64,000 nt of DNA from Botryococcus braunii. Its lineage: Eukaryota > Chlorophyta > Trebouxiophyceae. The stretch is taken from the NCBI GenBank assembly GCA_002005505.1, contig MVGU01001296.1, positions 1-64,000 on the forward strand, written 5' to 3'. Made by a program: the position numbers and the translations under genes. Each line of letters begins with the position of its first letter. Within the stretch, counting starts at the first letter, position 1. Shown here in pieces: positions 42,485 through 55,257 of the stretch. Under the pieces are notes generated by a model, which saw only the letters and a list, made by a program, of their open reading frames with translations, ran no database searches and was not told the origin of the DNA.

Positions 42485-45400
42485 ATGACCCAGTCTGCGG
42501 AATCATCTCCAATGGACCAGCTGAACCAACAGCCTCCTGTAAGTCTGGGTGGTCAATCCACAGAACAGGAGAAGACAGCACTCCCAGTGGTTTCGATACT
42601 GACAGCCTTACTGCACGAGGACACAACAAAGCCATCAACAACAAATGTTAAGGTAGCCCATCCCTTATTAAAGGATGGGTGGAATTTCAAGTCCTGGCTT
42701 TATGATCTGACCACTGCAGCTATCCACAAGGAGTGCACGGAGGCCTTTCAGAAACCCCTTCCTTTCACGAGAGCAAATGCTGCTGCCATGATGCTGATCA
42801 CTGGCAGTGTCCCAGTGGAGTGGAGTCCTATGTTGACAATGAAGCCCTCTGCCTTTGATGCCCTGTTATACATAGCCAATAAGTTCACTCGAGGACACAA
42901 CAAGTCTGTTAACCGCCAGTGGCTACATACACTCAAAACAGAGCACATGACCAGGGAGGAGACGTTCGAGACATTTGTCATGAAAAAATTCATACTTTTC
43001 CAGAACCTCCTGGACAACTCCCACTCCATTGACCCCGAAGATGTCACTAATGCTATTGTGGATTGTCTCCCCACTGAGCTAGCACAGTTCAAAGGAGCAC
43101 TCCATGGGCATTGTTGCGGGCGCTCCTCAGAAGATGTGGTAAAAATCCTGCAGAGCCATGCCTATGGTGCTGGCTGCAATGACCAGCTCCCTCGACCTCT
43201 TCCCAAGGCAGCGGCAGTCCTTCCAAAGTCCCAGGACCCTGAGGCAGACCAGTCAGAGCAAGACAGAAAGAGGCACGAAAAGTCAGGTGCTGGGAGTGTG
43301 GGAGCCGTGGACACATCAGCAAGGAGTGCACAAAATGGAAAAAGGGTACTGGAGAGGAGCAAGCTGGCGACAGAAGTAAGCATTCACTGCCAAGTGTTCC
43401 CTCTGCATCCAACAGTACCCATGTTCCATGTCCTAAAAACGCAGAAGCCGTTCCTATCTCACTGCCCAGTGTGACGTTTAATGTATTACAGAGTGGTGGG
43501 ATAGGGCACTCGTGCGAGGAATGGCTTGTGGACTCTGGGGCTACTGTCCACCTGGTTAATGACTTTGGTGTATTGCAGAACCCCACGGTGTACACAGAAC
43601 CACGTCAACTGCAGTTGGCTACATCAGAGTCTCATGGTTCCATCATTGCTAGTGGGAGTGTGTGTCTGGTGAATGCAGAAGGGCAGTTACTGTGGCTCCA
43701 TAATGTACAATGTGTTCCACAGGCCAGCACAAATCTCTTGTCTGTATCAGCTGGGGTAAGGGATGGTATTCAATTTGTTCCACGTGAGAATGGGACCTAC
43801 AGCAGTCTGGTGGGACCCATGGGTTGGGAGTGCAGCATTGTAGAAAGATATGGGTTGTATGTTCTGAGGGGAATATATCCCACCAAATATCAGGTGGCTT
43901 GTCAAGTGTGTGTGAACCCTATGTCTGCACATCATGCTGCGCACAAACCTGCACATAACTGCAAGTTGCGAAAACTTTGGCATGAGAGGTTAGGGCATCC
44001 TGGGAAGACAGCCACAGAGCGTTTGAGCAGGGAGGAGTTGTGTACTGGGATACCTGTGTCCCTTCTTCCTTGTTCAAAGTGCGATACTCACTGTGACCCT
44101 TGTGTTCGGGGAAAGCAGTGTAAACCATCTTTCAAGCCAAGTTCACATGAGCCGCCTCGAGTACTGCATCGAATACATGCGGATACGGTTGGTGCCATGT
44201 CAACTCCTGGCGTTGAAGGGGAAAAGTTTTCTGTCACAGTAGTGGATGAGTTGTCTAATTTCGTTTCAGTGTTACCAGTCACTAGCAAGGCTAGCATTGC
44301 ATCTCATTTGACAGACACTATTACATACTGGGAGAGACAGACAGAATCCAAGGTTAAGGCGGTTAGGACTGACAGGGGCACAGAGTTCTTGAATAAAACG
44401 TTTCATGGGTTCTGTACAGAGAATGGCATTCACACTGAGACCTCTGCCGCGTATACTCCACAGCAGAATGGAGTTGCTGAGATAATGAATCGAACATTGA
44501 AAGAGAAGGCCAGAACATTGCTGTTGGGTGTTCAGGCAGATGAGAGTCTTTGGGTGGATGCAATGCTTACTGCTGCATATTTACATAATGTGATGCCAGT
44601 CTCTGGTCAGGAGAAAACCCCATTTGAAATGTTCACTGGCTCTGTCCCTGATCTGTCCCATTTGCGCAAGTGGGGCTGTTTGGCATACGTGAAACATGCC
44701 AAACACCAGGTGTCATCTTTGGGTGCACAGTCTGAGGCAGGTATGTTTGTGGGATACTGTCCACACACCAAGGGGTACAAGGTCCGACTGCCTGGTAGGA
44801 CAGTGGTGTCTCCGAGTGTACATTTTGTGGAGAGCCAGAGTGGTGAGTCTGCCATTGGGCTGCAAGCTGCTGGGCCCAGTCCTGTATCTGCAACCCAGCC
44901 TGGATCTAGCATGGATCCGGACCCAGCCTCACCCAACCGGGACCCAGCCTGGACCAAGACCTGGATCCTGTGGAATTGGAGACCCCTGCATCCACTGAGA
45001 CAACAATTCCCATGGAGGACAACAGTAGCGAGGACGATGAACCCTCCCCAGCTCGCCCTCAAACTGCCCGACTGCACCAGACCCCACTGCACCCCGCGCA
45101 CCTTGTGCACCCCCTGCGCGCACTAGGCACTCCGACCCCACTGCACCCTGCGCCCCCTGCGCCATCCCCAGTGGGTCTCCTGGCTCTGCTGCGCCTAGTC
45201 CAGCATCCTCAAGCCAATCACCTGGAGTCATTGAGGTGCCCAGGCGCATGCATGCTGCTACCAGGCATGGGACCACTGCACCAACCACCAGTGGAGGGAT
45301 TCGCACCATAGCCCGACTGAGACTCATGGCAGTACCACTGGCCAAGTCTCCAACTTCACGCACCCCGGGCGCATTCCCCTGGCCTGGTGGTACGGCACGT

Positions 45401-47748
45401 TTCCAGCTGCAGCCTGGAGCTTTGACACGTGCAGAGCGTCTACAGCAACGAAATGCTCGTAAAGAGCAACCCAAGTCTGGTGACATCACAGAGCAGGCTG
45501 GGATCGAAGCTGCTGATGAAGCTCCTACCACCGTCACTGTACGTGATGACACCAGTACAGAAGAAGGGGGGATTACAACGTCCAGGGAACCAGGGGAAGC
45601 AGGAGACGTAGGGGAAGCAGGAGAAGCAGAATGTACTGGGAGGGGTACTGGAGTTGACACTGACTCTGCAGTGGAGGGTGATTCAAGTGCTGTTGATCAG
45701 TGTAGCGATGACAATGCTGTTGCTATGCATGTACTGATGAGGCTGTAGGGAGGCTTGTTACTGCAAAATGTGAATCTGATCGTGAAACTCGACTTCGAGT
45801 TAGCAATGTGCATGACGCAGTGGACCATTCGGAGATGGTATGTGAACATGAAGAGATGATAACTGCTGCTGCTGTGAGAGAAGATGAGAGCGGGAGTCAG
45901 GAAGCACGGAGAGTAGTGGGTCAGATGAGATCCAGAGGCAAGGTTGCATTCTTTGATAATCTGCCATCTGCCACAAGGCAGAGCTCAGATAATCCATGGG
46001 CAGGATCTGCCAGGATTGTTAGAGACATTTTGCATGAGCAAGATGGGGCAGAACCCAGTGGGGAGATGCCTTCATGTGTGTTCCGTACCGGCGGATTCAG
46101 GAGGGGATGCCAGTGAACCTGCCAGTATTGCTTTTCTACGTGCTTGCCTTGCTAGTCCTGCAGGAGTGAGATTTAGCAAGATTCCTGTACCAAGTAACTA
46201 TCGTGAGGCACGAATGTCTGATGAGTGGGTGTTTTGGGAACAAGCCATGATCGAGGAGAAGAACTCTCTCGATGCTCATGAGTGCTTTGAGTACACTGAA
46301 AGACCCAGAGGAAAGAAAGTCATCCCAGTTCACTGGATCTATTCTGTAAAGTCGATGCCCATGGTAATGTTATAAGGTACAAAGCTCGTCTTGTTGCACA
46401 AGGATGTCGTCAAATTCAGGGTATTGATGTGGACGAAGTCTTCGCACCCACCAGTAGCTTTGGGGCTCGACGTGTTCTTCTGTGTAAGGCAGCTGCTGAG
46501 GATATGGAAATTCATCAGCTCGATATAAAAACGCCTTTTTGAATGGGGATCTGGAGGAAGAGGTTTACGTTACCAACCTCCAGGATTTCACAATGGTGGT
46601 CCCCAAGTGTGTCGCTTGCGTAAGGCTCTGTACGGCCTCAAACAAGCTCCACGTGCCTGGTATCATACGCTTGATGCCACACTGGCTAAACATGGATTTA
46701 CTGCATGCATGTCAGATGCAGGAATCTATGTGTCAAATGTTCCAGGGGAAGATCCTGTGTATTTGGTTCTCTTTGTAGCGACATGCTGATCATGTCAAAG
46801 GCTCTCCCACGTGTATTGGCCTTTAAGGAGACCATAGGGAAAGAGTTCTCTATTCATGATCTGGGGAAGTCAAGGATTTCCTGGGATGTCAGATTGTTCG
46901 AGATCGAGAGCGGAAGCTGATGTGGATGAGTAGTGGGCTGAAGATAGATGCATTGGTGGACAGTTTTGGACTTAGTGGCGACACACGGGCCTATGACACA
47001 CCCATGAGTAAATCATTTGTGCACACAGTCACTCCAGTCAGTCCAACCCATTGACGGGGCTGGGGTTGCTTTGGAACCCGGGCATCGTTACTGTGAGCTG
47101 ATTGGCTCTCTTCTGTATTTAGCTAATACCACACGTCCTGATATTGCTCATGCGGTAGGGGTTCTTTCACGGTATAGAGGCACACCTACCACTGCACATA
47201 TGCAAGAAGGTCTTCGAGTGGTCCGGTATTTGAAGGACACTCGGGATCTTGCACTCCAGCTTGGTGGGGGCACATCTCCTCTTGAGGGTTATGTCGATGC
47301 CGACTATGCGGGTGATCTAGATATGCGAGCATCCACTACAGGTTTCGTGTTCCAAGTTTATGGTGGGTCAGTTGTTTGGGGCAGCAAGAAACAAAGTGCC
47401 ACTGCTACATCAACAGTGGAATCAGAGTTTCGAGCTGCTAGTCATGCTGTCAAAGAAGCCATCTGGCTTCGCGGTTTCTTGGAGGAGATTCATGTTGATG
47501 TGTGGAAACCTCCTCTGTTCATTGATAACTCTGGGTGTGTTCGGAATTTACGGAATCTTGTAAATTCCAAGTACACCAAGCATGTTGCTGTGGCATTTCA
47601 CCATGCACGTGCTGCTGTCATTCAGGGTGACGTGGACGTGCAGTATGTACCCACCCAGAAGAATGTGGCGGACATCTTTACGAAACCACTCGTCCCTGTG
47701 TTGTTCAAGATTCATCGCAATACACTTGGTGTCGTTTCACGCGAGTGA
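42485..47748 (+). pseudogene. gag-pol: A1 gag-pol with many frame breaks
   Basis: All copia domains are present in order from MTQSAESS to RNase H and the stop at 47746-47748, but single-base changes break the frame. Examples compared with the sister copies: near 43279 (before the zinc knuckle), 44934, 45749, 46091, 46351, 46533, 46574, 46777, 46862 and 47028. Most are one-base deletions and they cluster between 45.7 and 47.1 kb. The integrase and RNase H regions themselves read well. One integrase change is visible (NGVAEIMNR for NGVAERMNR). Confidence 0.9.
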
Positions 47749-47933
47749 CGTCTTATTTCCGGCTGGTGTTCACCACGACCGAGTGACCACGGGCAAAGGC
47801 GGAGGGTGAGGAGATTAGCTACCTCCTTCACTAGTAACTCCCCGAAGCACGCCTGACCCAGAAGCATGTACTACAGTGGGCGTTGCCTGAGAAGTAGTAC
47901 AATAGCTGGACCTCTGAAACGTCCAAGGGGAAG
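47749..47933 (+). other. A1 3' untranslated region and polypurine tract
   Basis: CCAAGGGGAAG (47923-47933) touches the 3' LTR. No gene. Confidence 0.78.
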
Positions 47934-49312
47934 TGTTGTAGGTAATGACCTAGATCAGGTAATTACTTAGGGAGCATTACTGTTGGACTTATTCAGAGGT
48001 ATTCTTCTGACTCATCCTAGGCAAAACAGTCGTGCATGCCAGGCTGCCCTGGACGGCACAACACTGTTGGGCCTTAGGTGCAAACTACTGCATATTCTTC
48101 CAGCTAGTCCTAGGAACTTGGCTGTGAAGCGACATAATTCCTTGACAGACCTCAGTCTTCCTCACGTAACTTCACATAGAGGTTTGGACAACTTTGCATT
48201 GACTCACACAGCATCGTGGCACTCAGTGGAACTTGTTTTTGGGACCTCGAATACGTCTTCGAGGTCAGTCAAACTAATTCTTAGGCGGCCACATCAGTGT
48301 GTTTAATTAGGTACAGAAAATGGGACCTTTAGGTATTTTGTCTAGGACACATCATCCGTATTGGATTACCAATTAGGGACCTTTTGGAATGAGAAGCTTT
48401 CAGGGACTCGACTTTTATCGAGTCCCTTGGGCGCCAAACACGGTCAGGTATTTAACTGCTGGAGGCGACAGACTCGTCATTCGTTGGTTGGCCGAATCCT
48501 GTGCCACGGAATGGAAGTCCTGTCTGTTTGCTACAAGTTGAAGCTTGCTATTGCATATTTGATTTGTGTTTGAGACAGTCGCACTTGCTTTTTGGTTGCC
48601 GCAAGGGAAGGCGCTCCTGTCGAACCTGTATCAGTCGCGCGCAAAGGGTACGTTGGCACTTTGACAGATGATAGAATAGCATGATGTATTTGATAACCAC
48701 TGCATTTGCAATGTTGCTCATTGCTCTGGCTAAATCGTAATGCTCGGGGCAATAGGTGTGTCGAGGTCTGACTGACGAAACCTCTACAAGTGCATTGACA
48801 AATCCTTTTGCGGACTTACAGGTATTGATGTAGTTGTGATTTAATGATATAATTCCTATTTGGTTAGATATTTCGTTGACTGTCGCAAAGCTGTGCTATT
48901 AGGTCGTCAAGGGAACGAGTGTGCCGGACTCAGGTCCGGCACAGAACATGTTTGAGACGATGCTATAAAACCAGCTGATGTGAGAAGTAATTTATGCGTA
49001 TATGAGATTGTGCCAGTAGGGCAAGCAGTAATATTGTCCCATGTAATCGATTCGTTGGTTGGCCGAATCCTGTGCCACGGAATGGAAGTCCTGTCTGTTT
49101 GCTACAAGTTGAAGCTTGCTATTGCATATTTGATTTGTGTTTGAGACAGTCGCACTTGCTTTTTGGTTGCCGCAAGGGAAGGCGCTCCTGTCGAACCTGT
49201 ATCAGTCGCGCGCAAAGGGTGTGTCGAGGTCTGACTGACGAAACCTCTACAAGTGCATTGACAAATCCTTTTGCGGACTTACAGGTGTTCTCTCTGCCCA
49301 TAACCTTTCACA
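47934..49312 (+). repeat. A1 3' LTR, subtype 2
   Basis: 1379 bp. Subtype marks: CTGTCGAACC, GCTTTTTGG, GCGCGCAAAGG, GTTTGAGACGATGCTATAAAACC. These match the LTR at 62244-63621 rather than the A1 5' LTR. Confidence 0.95.
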
Positions 49313-49336
49313 ACCCATGACGTTTTTCAGACTCTG
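49313..49336 (-). other. Degenerate copy of the A1 left flank
   Basis: ACCCATGACGTTTTTCAGAC and the next bases resemble the left flank at 40920-40957 (ACCCATGAAACGTTTTATTC...) with several short deletions, before the clean integrase sequence resumes at CCCTGTCAGTCC. Confidence 0.65.
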
Positions 49337-51231
49337 TCCCTGTCAGTCCTAACCGCCTTAACCTTGGATTCTGTCTGTCTCTCCCAGTATGTAATAGTGT
49401 CTGTCAAATGAGATGCAATGGTAGCCTTGCTAGTGACTGGTAACACTGAAACGAAATTAGACAACTCATCCACTACTGTGACAGAAAACTTTTCCCCTTC
49501 AACGCCAGGAGTTGACATGGCACCAACCGTATCCGCATGTATTCGATGCAGTACTCGAGGCGGCTCATGTGAACTTGGCTTGAAAGATGGTTTACACTGC
49601 TTTCCCCGAACACAAGGGTCACAGTGAGTATCGCACTTTGAACAAGGAAGAAGGGACACAGGTATCCCAGTACACAACTCCTCCCTGCTCAAACGCTCTG
49701 TGGCTGTCTTCCCAGGATGCCCTAACCTCTCATGCCAAAGTTTTCGCAACTTGCAGTTATGTGCAGGTTTGTGCGCAGCATGATGTGCAGACATAGGGTT
49801 CACACACACTTGACAAGCCACCTGATATTTGGTGGGATAAATTCCCCTCAGAACATACAACCCATATCTTTCTACAATGCTGCACTCCCAACCCATGGGT
49901 CCCACCAGACTGCTGTAGGTCCCATTCTCACGTGGAACAAATTGAATACCATCCCTTACCCCAGCTGATACAGACAAGAGATTTGTGCTGGCCTGTGGAA
50001 CACATTGTACATTATGGAGCCACAGTAACTGCCCTTCTGCATTCACCAGACACACACTCCCACTAGCAATGATGGAACCATGAGACTCTGATGTAGCCAA
50101 CTGCAGTTGACGTGGTTCTGTGTACACTGTGGGGTTCTGCAATACACCAAAGTCATTAACCAGGTGGACAGTAGCCCCAGAGTCCACAAGCCATTCCTCG
50201 CACGAGTGCCCTATCCCACCACTTTGTAATACATTAAACGTCACACTGGGCAGTGAGATAGGAACGGCTTCTGCGTTTTTAGGACATGGAACATGGGTAC
50301 TGTTGGATGCAGAGGGAACACTTGGCAGTGAATGCTTACTTCTGTCGCCAGCTTGCTCCTCTCCAGTACCCTTTTTCCATTTTGTGCACTCCTTGCTGAT
50401 GTGTCCACGGCTCCCACACTCCCAGCACCTGACTTTTCGTGACCTCTTTCTGTCTTGCTCTGACTGGTCTGCCTCAGGGTCCTGGGACTTTGGGAGGACT
50501 GCCGCTGCCTTGGGAAGAGGTCGAGGGAGCTGGTCATTGAAGCCAGCACCATAGGCATGGCTCTGCAGGATTTTTACCACATCTTCTGAGGAGCGCCCGC
50601 AACAATGCCCATAGAGTGCTCCTTTGAACTGTGCTAGCTCAGTGGGGAGACAATCCACAATAGCATTAGTGACATCTTCGGGGTCAATGGAGTGGGAGTT
50701 GTCCAGGAGGTTCTGGAAAAGTATGAATTTTTTCATGACAAATGTCTCGAACGTCTCCTCCCTGGTCATGTGCTCTGTTTTGAGTGTGTGTAGCCACTGG
50801 CGGTTAACAGACTTGTTGTGTCCTCCAGTGAACTTATTGGCTATGTATAACAGGGCATCAAAGGCAGAGGGCTTCATTGTCAACATAGGACTCCACTCCA
50901 CTGGGACACTGCCAGTGATCAGCATCATGGCAGCAGCATTTGCTCTCGTGAAAGGAAGGGGTTTCTGAAAGGCCTCCGTGCACTCCTTGTGGATAGCTGC
51001 AGTGGTCAGATCATAAAGCCAGGACTTGAAATTCCACCCATCCTTTAATAAGGGATGGGCTACCTTAACATTTGTTGTTGATGGCTTTGTTGTGTCCTCG
51101 TGCAGTAAGGCTGTCAGTATCGAAACCACTGGGAGTGCTGTCTTCTCCTGTTCTGTGGATTGACCACCCAGACTTACAGGAGGCTGTTGGTTCAGCTGGT
51201 CCATTGGAGATGATTCCGCAGACTGGGTCAT
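49337..51231 (-). pseudogene. gag-pol: Copia A gag, protease and integrase start, cut by A1
   Basis: Unbroken from ATG 51231. Zinc knuckle CWECGSRGHISKEC at residues 269-282, protease EWLVDSGATVHLV around 346-358, integrase zinc region H500, H504, C537, C540 (approximate), first Asp of HADTVGA and second Asp of RTDR. The frame ends there at the A1 insertion; the rest is at 38329-40957. Confidence 0.92.
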
Positions 51232-51382
51232 TGTGTGAAAGGTTATGGGTTTCTGCAAGTCTGGGTCACTTTGCAGATATGAATCGTTCTGGATATGACG
51301 TGCAGCAGGTATTCAAGGCGGACTCCTCGTACTCTGCAACCTTGGCTTCGGCGTAGCTCGATGGGCAGGTGGGCCCATAACC
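51232..51382 (-). other. Copia A leader and primer-binding site
   Basis: GGTTATGGGCCCACC (minus strand) is 51368-51382, touching the 5' LTR. A copy of the LTR terminus CCCATAACCTTTCACA precedes the gag ATG at 51234-51249. Confidence 0.8.
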
Positions 51383-52752
51383 TGTGAAAGGTTATGGGCA
51401 GAGAGAACACCTGTAAGTCCGCAAAAGGATTTGTCAATGCACTGTAGAGGTTTCGTCAGTCAGACCTCGACACACCCTTTGCGCGCGACTGATACAGGTT
51501 CGACAGGAGCGCCTTCCCTTGCGGCAACCAAAAGCAAGTGCGACTGTCTCAAAACAAATCAAATATGCAATAGCAAGCTTCAACTTGTAGCAAACAGACA
51601 GGACTTCCATTCCGTGGCACAGGATTCGGCCAACCAACGAATCGATTACATGGGACAATATTACTGCTTGCCCTACTGGCACAATCTCATATACGCATAA
51701 ATTACTTCTCTCATCAGCTGGTTTCATAGCATCGTCTCAGACATGTTCTGTGCCGGACCTGAGTCCGGCACACTCGTTCCCTTGACGACCTAACAGCACA
51801 GTTTTGCGACAGTCAACAAAATATCTAACCAAATAGGAATTATCTCATTAAATCACAACTACATCAATACCTGTAAGTCCGCAAAAGGATTTGTCAATGC
51901 ACTGTAGAGGTTTCGTCAGTCAGACCTCGACACACCTATTGCCCCAAGCATTACGATTTAGCCAGAGCAATGAGCAACATTGCAAATGCAGTGGTTATCA
52001 AATACATCATGCTATTCTATCTCTGTCAAAGTGCAACGTACCCTTTGGCGCGACTGATACAGGTTCGACAGGAGCGCCTTCCCTTGCGGCAACCAATAAG
52101 CAAGTGCGACTGTCTCAAAGACAAATCAAATATGCAATAGCAAGCTTCAACTTGTAGCAAACAGACAGGACTTCCATTCCGTGGCACAGGATTCGGCCAA
52201 CCAACGAATGACGAGTCTGTCGCCTCCAGCAGTTAAATACCTGACCGTGTTTGGCGCCCAAGGGACTCGATAAAAGTCGAGTCCCTGAAAGCTTCTCATC
52301 CAAAAGGTCCCTAATTGGTAATCCAATACGGATGATGTGTCCTAGACAAAATACCTAAAGGTCCCATTTTCTGTACCTAATTAAACACACTGATGTGGCC
52401 GCCTAAGAATTAGTTTGACTGACCTCGAATATGTATTTGAGGTCCCAAAACAAGTTCCACTGAGTGCCACGATGCTGTGTGAGTCAATGCAAAGTTGTCC
52501 AAACCTCTTGTGAAGTTACGTGAGGAAGACTGAGGTCTGTCAAGGAATTATGTCGCTTCACAGCCAAGTTCCTAGGACTAGCTGGAAGAACTATGCAGTA
52601 GTTTGCACCTAAGGCCCAACAGTGTTGTGCCGTCCAGGGCAGCCTGGCATGCACGACTGTTTTGCCTAGGATGAGTCAGAAGAATACCTCTGAATAAGTC
52701 CAACAGTAATGCTCCCTAAGTAATTACCTGATCTAGGTCATTACCTACAACA
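51383..52752 (-). repeat. Copia A 5' LTR of the composite, mixed subtype
   Basis: 1370 bp. The R1' block near 51480-51545 has subtype 2 marks (GCGCGCGACTG) while the R1 block near 52040-52110 has subtype 1 marks (GGCGCGACTG, CAATAAGCAAG), so it may itself be a recombinant. It is followed by TTTAG of C1. Confidence 0.93.
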
Positions 52753-53371
52753 TTTAGGACGACAACGGATGTTTCGGACTCTTGTTGATTCGGTCGATTT
52801 CGAAGTACGAGTCGATCGGACACGTACAATAAACAATTGGCTGCAAAGTGTACTTGTTTTTAAGTACGATTGATTATTTCAGGAATGAGTCGACGAGGCC
52901 GATCGACAAGGCGTAGAAGTATTTCTGTCCATAAGTGTCGACGGAGCTGATCGACTGGGCCGATCGACGCGGCATATAGCATTCTGGCAAGTAGTATTCT
53001 GTCAATAGGAATCTGTTTTGCACGGAACAACGATTCTAGGTTGATAAAGGGGTAGAGACAGAGTCGTATCCTCAGACATTCGATTGCTGTCTCCGGTGCC
53101 TCAAGTCGGACCTCTGTATTTCCGTTTGGCACCGTCCTTTGCCTGCATTAACTCAGCTGTCGCTTGCTATGCAGGTGTGTTTAGTTGTTTCGAGCTTTAT
53201 TGTATAGTTTGATATATGTAATAGACATTCGATTGCTGTCTCCGGTGCCTCAAGTCGGACCTCTGTATTTCCGTTTTGGCACCGTCCTTTGCCTACATTA
53301 ACTCAGCTGTCGCTTGCTATGCAGGAATCCTGAAACTGTTTTTGATCAAATTGACATCAAATAATCGAAAA
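52753..53371 (+). repeat. C LTR, right part, start of the duplicated unit
   Basis: Starts with the second TTTAG and completes the C LTR to ATCGAAAA, where GGAAG and C pol follow as at 28409-28414. It contains the 101-bp duplication. Confidence 0.93.
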
Positions 53372-54812
53372 GGAAGTTTCAGATGCACAACGCAAAAAGG
53401 CCCTCCCTGTCAAATGGGTCTACAAAATAAAGCTCACTGAAACAGGGGAGGTGGATAGATTTAAAGCAAGACTGGTAGCAAAGGGTTTCAAACAGATATA
53501 TGGCATAGATTACACTGAAGTCTATGCCCCTGTGTCTAAACATACCACACTAAGGTACCTGTTGGCGAAGGCTGTGAACAGGGACATGCATGTGCATCAG
53601 ATGGATGTCAGCACAGCCTTCCTACATGGGAAATTAGCAGAGGAAATTTATGTGCAGCAACCAGAGGGTTTTCATGTAGGTGGACCCAATACTGTTTGCA
53701 AGCTGCACAAGGCCCTCTATGGGCTCAAGCAGGCGCCCAAGGCTTGGTATGACACTATCAGTCATGTCCTTGTGAGTTCAGGTTTTACTATCTCAGATGC
53801 TGATCCGTCCCTATTCATCCTGAACAAGTCAGAGGGGTCTGTAGTCTATCTTCTGCTGTATGTTGATTACATACTATTACTATCACAGAGCATGTCTGTC
53901 ATAACAGAAGTCAAATCACTTTTGTCCAGTCATTTCAGCATAAAGGACTTAGGGGAGGCAAAACACTTTCTAGGCATGCAAATAAAACAAGAGAGAGATG
54001 CAAATGGGGCTTTGTTGTCAATTACACTCTCAAATGAGAAATTGATCAGTGACATGCTTGAGAGTTTCGATTTAAAAGGAGACAAGCCCAAATGTACTCC
54101 CCTCGATAGATCAATGAAACTCAAAAAGGGAGAAGGCAAACCACTTCCCCAAAACAACAGATATAGGGAACTGGTTGGGGGTGTTCTTTACTTGTCAAAC
54201 ACTACCAGACCAGACATTTCCTACTCTGCTTCTCTCCTAGCAAGATTCTCAAACTCCCCGACTTCTATTCACTGGGGGGCTGGGATTCATCTGCTCCAGT
54301 ATCTGTCGGGGACCAAGGAGTTAGGTCTCAAATGGGAAAGGAGCAAGGGAGGGATCATAGGATATGTTGATTCAGACTTTGCAGGGGATCTGGATGGGTA
54401 CATATCCACCTCTGGTTTTATCTTCCTGTCTGATGGCACGGCTATCTCTTGGGGTAGCAAACTCCAAAAGCTGGCTGCCCTGTCAACTGTTGAGGCTGAA
54501 TTCATAGCAATGAGCACTGGTGTCCAGGAGGCACTTTGGCTGTCCAAGTTGATGCAGGATGTTGGAGAGGATCTGGGAGCTGCAGTCATACTCTCAGATA
54601 ATACTGGAGCCCTGGCCAACATTAGAGGCATACCCATTTTACCCAGGACGAAGCACATTGGAGTCCGCTATCACAGAGTCAGGGGTGAAGTGGTCAAGGG
54701 GAACATTAATCCTCAATACATCCACACATCAGCAAAAGTTGCTGATATGTTCACCAAAATTCTACCAAAAGCCTCATTTGTTAAGTTCAGGGAGATGGCA
54801 GGAATGAAATGA
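53372..54812 (+). pseudogene. pol: C1 RT and RNase H, second copy
   Basis: Unbroken frame from EVSDAQRKK to the stop, but the RT active site reads YVDY: the second Asp codon is TAC at 53868-53870 (GAC in C2 and in the first copy). RT should be inactive. It shares the C1-specific variants of 28410-29850 but lacks that copy's frameshift at 28706 and TGA at 28914, so those arose after the duplication, or are errors. Confidence 0.92.
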
Positions 54813-55093
54813 TTTTTTTTATTGTGCTTTTGAATATCAAGATAAATCAGACACCCTGCGCATCAACAGATACTCCCCACCATAAACCCACCTTGAAGAA
54901 GGGGGAGGTGACACCGCACCCAATAAAAAAGAGGGGGGGTCATTTGGTGGCTGGATGTCAAGGGGTTTGTGGCTGACACGGTTTGGAGCACCGAGCCATT
55001 GCAACATCTGATGATTTTCTTGATGCTCATTAGCCTTAAAATGTTACCAGTTAAAGAATTGCATAAAAGTTTCATACTTCACATGAGGGGAGG
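54813..55093 (+). other. C 3' untranslated region, second copy
   Basis: Same as 29851-30127, ending in the polypurine tract GAGGGGAGG. Confidence 0.78.
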
Positions 55094-55257
55094 TGTTGGC
55101 AAAGACATCTTTTATTGGACATATAATGTCTTAGCATAAGTTGCATGTTCGTATGAACCTTAGTTTATGGCCCTACAATAATGAACAGTTATCTTACTTT
55201 GCAAAAATTGGGTCTTTCCGTTAAATCCGGAGGTTCTTAGAGATACGGATGTTTTAG
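55094..55257 (+). repeat. C 3' LTR, left 164 bp, second copy
   Basis: Same length and same break (after TTTAG) as 30128-30291. Confidence 0.93.

Larger units (their letters stand above)
40958..49312 (+). mobile_element. Ty1/copia element A1, plus strand, nested in the A composite
   Basis: 8355 bp with complete LTRs at both ends, inserted into integrase of the minus-strand interior. No clean 5-bp target duplication: a diverged copy of about 30 bases of the left flank lies at 49313-49336. The 5' LTR is subtype 1 and the 3' LTR subtype 2, which a single integration would not give. The coding region has many one-base lesions. Confidence 0.93.
30292..52752 (-). mobile_element. Minus-strand copia A composite in the C1 3' LTR
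   Basis: Outer LTRs 30292-31666 and 51383-52752, target duplication TTTAG on both sides. Inside are two incomplete A interiors: 31667-36260 (lacks gag and 5' LTR) and 38329-51382 (lacks RNase H and 3' LTR). Fragment F lies between them, and A1 is nested in the second. This is best read as a former LTR-interior-LTR-interior-LTR array whose middle was lost and replaced by F. Confidence 0.85.
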
